Part shown: in pieces, positions 25,051 to 31,622 of the stretch
Layout of the letters: the number at the start of each line of letters is the position of its first letter
How positions within the stretch are numbered: position 1 is the stretch's first letter
Assembly: GCF_003635115.1 (NCBI RefSeq)
Contig: NZ_RBXJ01000001.1
Span: 248,001-312,000, forward strand
Source: Microbacterium sp. AG1240
GTDB lineage: Bacteria; Actinomycetota; Actinomycetes; Actinomycetales; Microbacteriaceae
Reading direction: 5' to 3'
DNA length: 64,000 nucleotides
Made by a program: the position numbers and the translations under genes
The notes under the pieces: model-generated
Told to the model about the DNA's origin: nothing
What the model saw: the letters and a program-made list of their open reading frames with translations, nothing else
Database searches by the model: none

Positions 25051-28000
25051 TTACTTCTTGACGGTCAGGCTGGCCGTCGCCGTGCTCTTGGCGACGCCGG
25101 TCGAGCCGTCGTACGCCGCCTGCACCTGGTAGGTGCCGACCGTGCTGAGCTTCGGCAGCGTCACGGCGACGTCACCTTCCGCGTTCAGCGTGCCGGTGAC
25201 CGTCGCGACGACCGCGCCGTTTCGACGCACCGTGACCGTGGCGGTTCCCGACGGGGCGATGCCCGTCGAGGATTCCACCGAGATGGTCGCGGTTGCAGCA
25301 ACTGCCGGCTTCACCGGGTTCGGCGCGACGACGACCTCGGTCGTCGAGCGTGCCTGCGACACGATGAGGCGGCCCGTGCCCGCCGAGGTCTTGAAGACCT
25401 CGTCGGCCCCGTAGGTGGCACGCAGGGTGTGCGTGCCGACCGGGAGGTCTGCGGGAAGGGTGATGGTCGCCTTGCCGTCCGCGCCGAGCGTTCCGCGGCC
25501 GACCTCGGTGGTGCCCACGGAGAGCACGACCTCGCCGGTCGGAACGCCGCCGTCGCCGGTGACCGCCACGACCACGTCGCCGGGGGCGCCGTAGGTCGCA
25601 CGCGGCGAACCGAGGGTGACGAGCGTGCGCGTGTCGACCGTCGGCTCGTTGGGCGCCGCGAGGTCGATCGTGAACGTCACGGATCCGACCTGCGACACGT
25701 TGCCGCCGGCGTCGGTCGCCCGGTAGCGGAGGTCGTAGACGCCGTTCGCCGAGAACGTCGCAGCGTACTGCTGGTTCGCGCTCAGAGTGGTCCACGTCGC
25801 ACCGTTGTCGCGCGAGTACTGCACGCTCTGCAGGGCGCCGTTGTCGACCGGCTGGAGCGCGAAGCGCACCGGCACGTTGTACACGCCGCCGACACCGGCA
25901 GGAGCTGCCGGAGCGAGGGTGTGCGTCACCGTGGGAGGCGTCACGTCGGCAGCACCGGCGCCGACCATCTTCACCGAGTCGACTGCGAGCTCGTCCGCGG
26001 AGGTGACGAACAGAGCGCCCGATCCCTCGGGAGCGTCGAACGTGATCGAGACGTCCTGCCAGCCGGAGCCGCCGGGGATCGTCGCGGTCGCGAACGGTGC
26101 CGCATCGGCGGCGCCCCAGCGCAGCTGGATCTCTCCGCCGCCGTTGGCGCGGACGACTGCTCCGTCGATGCCCGAGAAGTTCACGGGATCGAACTTGAGG
26201 AAGTCACCCGAACCCAGGCCGCGGATGGCGTTGCCGCCCGAGGCTCCCGAGTCGGCGTAGGTGACGACGCCCTGGCGCTGGATGGCGTGCTCGGCCTGCT
26301 GCGTCTTCGGGTTGAGGCGGATCGACGCCTCACCCGTCGCCGGCGGGAGGCCGTTCGCGCCCTTGTCGGTGTACGTCACCACGACGGCGCCGTACAGCAG
26401 CGCGCCGGGCCCGTGCTCAGGCGAGTTCGGGTCGGTGCGGAACGAGCCCGTGCATCCCGTGCCCGAGGACTCGGGGTGGGCGTGCTCGTCGTGTCCGAGA
26501 CCGTACGTCCACGCGACCTTGGTGCAGTCGGTCGCGGTGCCGTCCTCAGCATCCTTCGTCGTGATCTTGAACGGAACCGCCTGGCCCCAGTCGAAGAATG
26601 CGCCGTTGCCGGGGAACTCGATGGTGACCTCGGGGGCCTGGTTGCCGACGGAGATCGTCTGCGACGTGAGGCTGAACTTGCCCTGCGGGTCGGAGACGCG
26701 CAGACGGGCGGTGTAGTTCGCGATGGTCGTGTACGTGTACGACGTGGTCACGCCGGTGGCGTCGAACGTGCCGTCGCCGTCGAAGTCCCACTCGTAGGTG
26801 AGTGCCTCACCCTCGGGATCGGTGGATCCCGAGGCGTCGAACTGCACCGTCAGCGGAGCGGACGACGATGAACGCGGGGTCGCCGTGTAGCGCGCCTGGG
26901 GCGACTTGTTGCCCGCGACGTAGTCGATCCGGTAGAGCCCGGCATCGGGGTTCGCCCGGAAGTAGCCGTCTCCGTACTCGAGCACGTACATCGATCCGTC
27001 GGGACCGATCTCCATGTCGGTGGGGTTGTCGTGGATCGGCTGGCCGTTGGAGCTCAGCGCTGCGTTGGGGAGGAAGTCCTCGATGGCCCCGACGGTGAAG
27101 TCGTCCCAGTTCACGGAGAACGCCGCGATGTAGTCCTGCGACCACTCGCCCATGAACGCCTTGCCGTCCCAGTGCTGCGGCAGCTTGGTGGTCGAGGGGT
27201 TCGACGCGTCGTAGTGGTAGACGGGTCCGCCCATCGGCGCCTGGCCCGAGCCGGTTCCGAAGTTCACGAGCTCGTCGCGCGGCTGGTCACCCGGGTTGTC
27301 GCCGTAGTAGAGCGTTGCCGCCCGTGCGGCGGGGAGCTCGGTGAGACCGGTGTTCCATCGCGATTCGTTGACCAGGTTCTCGGGGTCGAAGAACGCCCCG
27401 GGGGTCGCGGTGGCGAAGTCCCAGTCGTTGTAGGCGAAGTTGTCGCCGTGGACGTAGGGCCAACCGGCGTTGTGCGGATCGTCGAGACCGACGACGTTCC
27501 ACTCGACGTACCCCATGGGGCCGCGGCCCGCGGAAGCCGCGACGGCCTTGGTGGCGTCGGGGCCGTAATCGCCCCAGCTGAGGGAGTTCGTCTCGGGGTC
27601 GACCTCGATGCGGAACGGGTTGCGCACACCCATCACGAAGATCTCGGGGCGGGTCAGCTCGGTACCCGGAGCGAACAGGTTGCCCTCGGGGATCGTGTAC
27701 GAGCCGTCGGACTCCACGTGGATGCGGAGGATCTTGCCGCGCAGGTCGTTGGTGTTGCCGGCGCCGCGACGGGAGTCGAACCCGGGGTTCATTCCGGGCG
27801 CGTCGTTGTTCGGCGCGAAGCCGTTCGAACCCGGGGTGCTCGCCGGGGTGTTGTCACCCGTGGAGAGGTAGAGGTTGCCGTCGGCGTCGAAGTCGATATC
27901 GGCCCCGACGTGGCAGCACTGGCCGCGCTGCACCTCGACGTCGAGGATCTTCTGCTCGCTGGCGATGTCGAGACTGGAGCCGTTCCAGGTGAAGCGGGAG

Positions 28001-28563
28001 AGGCGGTTGACGCCCACCCACCGATCCCAGTACGACTCGTCGGCTCCCGCGGGCAGGCTGTTGGGCGCGTTGCCCACCGGGGTGTCTGCGACTCCGTCGC
28101 CGTCGGCGTCGATGGGCGAGTAGACCAGGTAGACCCAGTTGTTGTTCTCGAAATCGGGGTCGAGTGCGACGGTCTGAAGGCCGTCCTCGGAGTTGATGTA
28201 GACGGGAATCGTGTTGACCGTCTTCGTGACACCGGTGGCGGGATCCGTCAGACGCAGATCGCCGTTGCGAGCGGTGTGCAGCACCTTCTTGTCGGGCATC
28301 ACCGCGAGGTCGATGGGCTCGCCGACGTTCTTCGTCAGCAGCACCTTCTCGTAGTTCGACCAGTCGAGCGCGGCTGCGGTGTCACCGGGGGTCGTGACGG
28401 GGGGAGTAGTGCCTGGTTCTTCAGTGACGGGCGGGTGGTCGTCGCCCTCGTGGGCATACGCGGGCAGAGCGCCCGCACCCAGGGCCGTCAGCGCGAGGGC
28501 GCCGATGGCGAAAGAGGCTACGGCGCGCTGGCGCCGGCTCTGCCGCCGGGAAATAAGATTCAT
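25051..28563 (-). CDS. Large secreted multidomain glucose/sorbosone-dehydrogenase-like protein
   Basis: Predicted 1170-residue extracellular protein. After an Arg-rich signal peptide (cleavage near AYA|HEG) and a Pro/Thr linker, residues about 65-525 form a PQQ-type sugar dehydrogenase propeller (VALDPDFENNNWVYLVYS, RGQCCHVGADIDFDADGNLYLSTGDN, ADESYWDRWVGVNRLSRF, GSMYVLEYGDGYF). A PKD domain follows (QFDASGSTDPEGEALTYEWD), then a region with two Cys, a CBM6-like domain (about 720-860), an Ig-like sensor-type domain (DNGATWTTLSANQQY) and two Ig repeats. It probably oxidises or binds a carbohydrate at the cell surface. The promoter lies about 235 bp upstream at 28804-28832. Confidence 0.85.
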   Translation of the reverse strand: MNLISRRQSRRQRAVASFAIGALALTALGAGALPAYAHEGDDHPPVTEEPGTTPPVTTPGDTAAALDWSNYEKVLLTKNVGEPIDLAVMPDKKVLHTARNGDLRLTDPATGVTKTVNTIPVYINSEDGLQTVALDPDFENNNWVYLVYSPIDADGDGVADTPVGNAPNSLPAGADESYWDRWVGVNRLSRFTWNGSSLDIASEQKILDVEVQRGQCCHVGADIDFDADGNLYLSTGDNTPASTPGSNGFAPNNDAPGMNPGFDSRRGAGNTNDLRGKILRIHVESDGSYTIPEGNLFAPGTELTRPEIFVMGVRNPFRIEVDPETNSLSWGDYGPDATKAVAASAGRGPMGYVEWNVVGLDDPHNAGWPYVHGDNFAYNDWDFATATPGAFFDPENLVNESRWNTGLTELPAARAATLYYGDNPGDQPRDELVNFGTGSGQAPMGGPVYHYDASNPSTTKLPQHWDGKAFMGEWSQDYIAAFSVNWDDFTVGAIEDFLPNAALSSNGQPIHDNPTDMEIGPDGSMYVLEYGDGYFRANPDAGLYRIDYVAGNKSPQARYTATPRSSSSAPLTVQFDASGSTDPEGEALTYEWDFDGDGTFDATGVTTSYTYTTIANYTARLRVSDPQGKFSLTSQTISVGNQAPEVTIEFPGNGAFFDWGQAVPFKITTKDAEDGTATDCTKVAWTYGLGHDEHAHPESSGTGCTGSFRTDPNSPEHGPGALLYGAVVVTYTDKGANGLPPATGEASIRLNPKTQQAEHAIQRQGVVTYADSGASGGNAIRGLGSGDFLKFDPVNFSGIDGAVVRANGGGEIQLRWGAADAAPFATATIPGGSGWQDVSITFDAPEGSGALFVTSADELAVDSVKMVGAGAADVTPPTVTHTLAPAAPAGVGGVYNVPVRFALQPVDNGALQSVQYSRDNGATWTTLSANQQYAATFSANGVYDLRYRATDAGGNVSQVGSVTFTIDLAAPNEPTVDTRTLVTLGSPRATYGAPGDVVVAVTGDGGVPTGEVVLSVGTTEVGRGTLGADGKATITLPADLPVGTHTLRATYGADEVFKTSAGTGRLIVSQARSTTEVVVAPNPVKPAVAATATISVESSTGIAPSGTATVTVRRNGAVVATVTGTLNAEGDVAVTLPKLSTVGTYQVQAAYDGSTGVAKSTATASLTVKK

Positions 28564-28803
28564 CGTGAAACAGCTCCTGTTATGCGAGTTCGAGTTGTTT
28601 TCACCGGGTCGTCACCAGCCGGTCCAACGGCTTCTCGTGGCGGCCCGGGCCTAAGCCCGCGCGGAGTCCTCCTCCGCGCGCCATGTCCTCCACTCCTCGT
28701 CGAGTTGGGGCAGGCCAGAGCCGCGGTACGCAGCGAAGCGCACCGTGAGGCCTGCGGGGGGTCGAGCGCTCGGTCCGTCTCTGGAGCGAGCTGCTCAGTC
28801 GTC
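28564..28803 (-). other. Long 5' leader of the propeller gene with a strong hairpin
   Basis: Assuming the promoter at 28804-28832, the message has a leader of about 235 nt. It contains a 9-bp perfect hairpin (CGCGCGGAG / CTCCGCGCG on the minus strand, near 28664-28690) and ends with CAGGAG before ATG 28563. An open frame (28560-28808) crosses it and stops in an ATGA overlap with the gene, but its codon use is unlike a real gene. I recognise no known riboswitch. Confidence 0.4.
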
Positions 28804-28832
28804 ATCATGGCTGATGTTCAGCCAGCGGTCAA
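28804..28832 (-). promoter_or_regulatory. Promoter with operator in the spacer, for the propeller gene
   Basis: On the minus strand TTGACC (-35) and CATGAT (-10) are 17 nt apart. The spacer contains the palindrome GGCTGATGTTCAGCC (28809-28823), placed where a bound repressor would block polymerase. Confidence 0.55.
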
Positions 28833-28880
28833 TCAAAAGGTGCCGAATAATCGGTAACAAGACTCTCATGTTCACTTACC

Positions 28881-28909
28881 TTGTAAATGTCCGTCGTCGC
28901 GCATAGCAT
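28881..28909 (+). promoter_or_regulatory. Promoter of the tatA-tatC-tatB operon
   Basis: TTGTAA (28881-28886) and TAGCAT (28904-28909) are spaced 17 nt. The -35 overlaps an 11-bp palindrome TTACCTTGTAA (28876-28886), a candidate operator. The divergent propeller promoter starts 48 bp away. Confidence 0.55.
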
Positions 28910-28995
28910 CGGCCACGTTGCCGTCGGAGCCTTCCACTCTCCGTCGCCGCCTCGATCTTTCGGGCGATGTCGCCCGCAGCCCAAAGGAGGGCCCC

Positions 28996-29238
28996 ATGCT
29001 TCACGGACTGACCGGATGGCATCTGCTCATCGTTCTCGCCGTCATCCTTCTTCTCTTCGGCGCCGCGAAACTGCCGGCGCTCGCGAAGAGCGTGGGGCAG
29101 TCGGCCCGCGTCTTCAAGGGTGAGATGAAGGCGATGAAATCCGAGGACGGGAGCGTCGACGTCGCATCGCCGGCCCCCGCCGCCGCTGCGTCCCCGCTGG
29201 CCGCCTCGGACGTCGGCGACTCCGCGCCGACGCGCTGA
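28996..29238 (+). CDS. tatA: Twin-arginine translocase subunit TatA
   Basis: Predicted 80-residue TatA. One N-terminal membrane helix (HLLIVLAVILLLFGAAKLP) is followed by the FGxxKLP hinge (FGAAKLP), an amphipathic helix (ALAKSVGQSARVFKGEMKAM) and an Ala/Pro/Ser-rich tail. TatA forms the size-variable channel for folded, Tat-signal-bearing proteins. AAAGGAGG precedes ATG 28996. It is first of three genes transcribed together, next to several genes for exported enzymes. Confidence 0.93.
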   Translation: MLHGLTGWHLLIVLAVILLLFGAAKLPALAKSVGQSARVFKGEMKAMKSEDGSVDVASPAPAAAASPLAASDVGDSAPTR

Positions 29239-29246
29239 GAGAAGAG

Positions 29247-30068
29247 ATGTCCGCGCCCCTTCGGGCGTCGACCGTCGAGAAGAAGGTGCACCGCCGCGAT
29301 CGGCGCATGTCGTTGGGCGGCCATCTCGTCGAGCTGCGAAAGCGACTGATGATCGCCGCGCTCGCGCTCGTGCTCGGAATGGTCGGCGCCTTCATCCTCA
29401 CCGACGCCGTCATCCACGTCATCACCGAACCGATCCGCGTCGTCGCCGCAACGAGGGGTGACGACTTCGCCGTCTTGAACTTCGACACCGTGACGAGCGG
29501 GTTCGATCTTCGGATGCGCATCGCCTTCGCCATCGGCATCCTTGCCTCGGCGCCCATCTGGCTCTGGCAGATCTGGGCGTTCATCATGCCCGGGCTCAGC
29601 CGCTCGGAGGTGCGCTACACGGTCGGCTTCCTCGCCGCCGCGATCCCGCTGTTCTTCGCGGGCTGCGCCTCGGGCCTCGCGATCGTTCCGCACATCGTCG
29701 AGCTCATGGCCACCTTCGTGCCCGAGCAGGGGGCTCAGTTCTATACGGCGTCGTTCTACTACGACTTCGTGTTCAAGCTCCTGATCGTCGTCGGTGTCGC
29801 GTACGTGCTGCCGGTGTTCCTCGTCGCTCTGAATCTCGCCGGCGTGATGAGCGGGCGCGACATCCTCCGCGGGTGGCGCATCGCCATCCTCGTGGCTACG
29901 CTCTTCGCCGCCTTGGCCACGCCCGCGGCCGACGTCATCTCGATGCTGATGCTGGCGGGAGTGCTCAGCGCTCTCTTCTTCGCCGCCGTGGGGGTCTCGC
30001 TGATCCTCGATCGCCGCAAGACGAAGGCGCTGCCGGTCGTCCCCGATCGCGCGGAGCTCGACGCATGA
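29247..30068 (+). CDS. tatC: Twin-arginine translocase subunit TatC
   Basis: Predicted 273-residue polytopic membrane protein, the receptor for Tat signal peptides. The conserved N-terminal LGGHLVELRKRL motif (residues about 23-34) is followed by six hydrophobic segments and the cytosolic loop GFDLRMRIAFAIGILASAP with the conserved Pro-rich IMPGLSRSE. An RKTKALPVV tail ends the protein. The stop overlaps the start of the third gene by 4 nt (ATGA). Confidence 0.94.
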   Translation: MSAPLRASTVEKKVHRRDRRMSLGGHLVELRKRLMIAALALVLGMVGAFILTDAVIHVITEPIRVVAATRGDDFAVLNFDTVTSGFDLRMRIAFAIGILASAPIWLWQIWAFIMPGLSRSEVRYTVGFLAAAIPLFFAGCASGLAIVPHIVELMATFVPEQGAQFYTASFYYDFVFKLLIVVGVAYVLPVFLVALNLAGVMSGRDILRGWRIAILVATLFAALATPAADVISMLMLAGVLSALFFAAVGVSLILDRRKTKALPVVPDRAELDA

Positions 30069-30427
30069 CCTTCGGCCTCACCTTCGAGAAGCTCATCCTG
30101 ATCGGTTTCATCGCCGTGATGATCATCGGTCCCGCTCGACTGCCCGTCTACGCGGCAGGGCTTCGCCGTGTCGTCGACCGCGCCAAGGTGTTCGCGCGAT
30201 CCGCCGAGGGGCGCATACGCGAGGAGTTGGGGCCCGAGTTCACCGACACCGACTGGCGCCAGCTCGATCCCCGTCGCTTCGACCCGCGTCGCATCGTGCG
30301 CGAAGCGCTCATCGCCGAGCCGGAGGCGCCGACGGCGGCGGAGGATCGGGATCGGGGCGCTGCCCCGGTTCCCGTGGAGCCGACGGCGGGACGGCGGGTC
30401 ACCGGTGAGGGTGACGCGCGGGCCTGA
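30065..30427 (+). CDS. tatB: TatB-like subunit of the twin-arginine translocase
   Basis: Predicted 120-residue protein with a short N-terminal membrane helix (FEKLILIGFIAVMIIGPARLP). The IGPxRLP hinge is TatB-like rather than the FGxxKLP of TatA. A long amphipathic helix follows (YAAGLRRVVDRAKVFARSAEG), then an Arg/Asp-rich region (DWRQLDPRRFDPRRIV) and a Pro/Ala tail. ATG 30065 overlaps tatC. Together the three genes encode a complete Tat translocon; order A-C-B differs from the usual A-B-C. Confidence 0.85.
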   Translation: MTFGLTFEKLILIGFIAVMIIGPARLPVYAAGLRRVVDRAKVFARSAEGRIREELGPEFTDTDWRQLDPRRFDPRRIVREALIAEPEAPTAAEDRDRGAAPVPVEPTAGRRVTGEGDARA

Positions 30428-30476
30428 GTCGACGCCTCCGTCAGGTCAGGAGCGCGGAGATCGACCGGTACGACGT

Positions 30477-30507
30477 AGGGCGGGACGAGATCATCTCGCC
30501 CCGCCCT
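30477..30507. terminator. Bidirectional hairpin terminator
   Basis: AGGGCGGGACGAGAT and ATCTCGCCCCGCCCT pair over 15 bp with one mismatch, between convergent tatB and the WxL-like protein gene. Confidence 0.8.
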
Positions 30508-30524
30508 TCACCGTGTGGCGCGTG

Positions 30525-31142
30525 TCAGCCCTCGAAGAGCGACAGTGTGATCGTCGCGGCGTAGCTGCCGGGGGCGACCGTGCCAGGGGTGCGCAGCGTC
30601 AGCTCAGCGTTGGCGGAGTAGGAGCCGGGCGCGGCCGCGGCGGCGTTGTCAGCCAGGGCGAGCAGCTCTTGGTCGTCGCCGAATCCCGTGCCGAACGGTG
30701 CGCCGGGGAGCACTTCGTCGCCCTCGCTGACGAGCGCGGGGTCGCCCGCGGTGATCGCCGGAGCCCAGCCGAATGCGTCGGCCGCGAGGATGTCGGGCTG
30801 GTCGGCATCGCCGGTGAAATCGGTGATCGAGCCGAGCACGTACCAGAACGCCTCGGGATCGACGTCGTCGGCAAGGCGAGTATCGGTGACCGTGACGGTC
30901 GGGAGCGTTCCGGTAAAGACCCGGTCGGTTCCGATCGAATCCGTCTCGGTCAGGGCGGCGGACTCGCCGGCTACGGTCAGGGCGAGGGCTCCCGGTTCGG
31001 CGTTCGGCTCGATCTCGACGCTGACGTCGACAGAGTCCTCGGTCGCGGCAATGGCTGCACCGGAGCCGAGGGCGGTGAGGATGCCGATGCCGAGGGCGGC
31101 GACGCCGATGCGCGCGCCCAGCCCGGTGCGGGTGGAGGTCAT
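30525..31142 (-). CDS. Secreted WxL-like surface-domain protein
   Basis: Predicted 205-residue exported protein. The signal peptide (IGVAALGIGILTALGSGAAIAA) is followed by a first beta-rich segment (DSVDVSVEIEPNAEPGAL) and the WxL-like module: VTVTDTRL, FWYVLGSITDFTG, AFGWAPAI and the ending PGSYAATITLSLFEG. The order DTR / W / DFT / GW-P / G-Y-ATxTL is shared with the C-terminus of the protein at 22652-23920, so the two are homologous there. This one is almost only the module. Its promoter is about 200 nt upstream, giving a long leader. Confidence 0.78.
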   Translation of the reverse strand: MTSTRTGLGARIGVAALGIGILTALGSGAAIAATEDSVDVSVEIEPNAEPGALALTVAGESAALTETDSIGTDRVFTGTLPTVTVTDTRLADDVDPEAFWYVLGSITDFTGDADQPDILAADAFGWAPAITAGDPALVSEGDEVLPGAPFGTGFGDDQELLALADNAAAAAPGSYSANAELTLRTPGTVAPGSYAATITLSLFEG

Positions 31143-31340
31143 GTTGGTGTGCTCCGTTCTGCGGTGTCGTCGACGACCGCGAGTGCGCGGACGACGGGTC
31201 GACCGCGACGTTTTCGATGGGCGGGGCGGCGGTGCGCAGCCCGGTGAACGGGATGCCGACCGGAGAAACGGCAGGCATCGATGACGAAGTCGTCTCGTGG
31301 CCGCGCTGTCACGAAGGTCGGTGTACTCGGGTTCGATGTG
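31143..31340 (-). other. Long leader region upstream of the WxL-like gene
   Basis: Between the promoter at 31341-31369 and the start at 31142 there are about 200 nt without a supported gene. CGGAG lies 12 nt before the ATG. I see no recognised riboswitch or strong hairpin; the length itself is unusual for this genome, where most leaders are short. Confidence 0.4.
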
Positions 31341-31369
31341 ACAGTAGTCGGCTGGTTGACACCCGTCAA
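31341..31369 (-). promoter_or_regulatory. Promoter of the WxL-like protein gene
   Basis: On the minus strand TTGACG (-35, 31364-31369) and TACTGT (-10, 31341-31346) are exactly 17 nt apart. The -35 lies in a palindrome TTGACACCCGTCAA (31356-31369), a candidate operator. Confidence 0.6.
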
Positions 31370-31521
31370 GCAGAAGTTGCCGGAACGGCATCAAATGTTC
31401 TTCGGGCCTCGAAGGGGCCGAAAAACCTGCCTCGACTCGGGCCCTGATAAAGGATCAACCGGGGTGGACTCCGGTCCCATCTCGCACCTCGGCGCCAAAC
31501 AACATTCACCTGACAGGTTTT

Positions 31522-31551
31522 GTAGACAACTCGGCAAAAGTTGCCTACGAT
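31522..31551 (+). promoter_or_regulatory. Promoter and overlapping inverted repeat for the PA14/DUF1080 protein gene
   Basis: TAGACA (31523-31528) and TACGAT (31546-31551) form a 17-nt-spaced promoter. It is overlaid by GTAGACAACT (31522-31531) and AGTTGCCTAC (31539-31548), inverted with one mismatch, which cover both hexamers. A repressor bound here would exclude polymerase. The leader is about 65 nt. Confidence 0.55.
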
Positions 31552-31622
31552 GACGACGCCCGCTTCCGCCGTCGTCGTCTCAGTACTCGCGCGCGGGGCG
31601 GCAATGACCCAAAGGAGCAAAG

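Noticed and set aside
24166..26871. A 901-codon plus-strand frame across the isomerase and propeller genes
   Set aside because: Arg/Val/Asp-rich shadow caused by high GC; it crosses the boundary of two real opposite-strand genes.
28564..28803. Riboswitch in the propeller-gene leader
   Set aside because: I could not match any known aptamer core; the hairpin alone is not enough.
28560..28808. An 82-codon minus frame ending in an ATGA overlap with the propeller gene
   Set aside because: Its start lies at the -10 box of the likely promoter, codon use is random-like and Arg/Pro-rich; kept only as a note on the leader.
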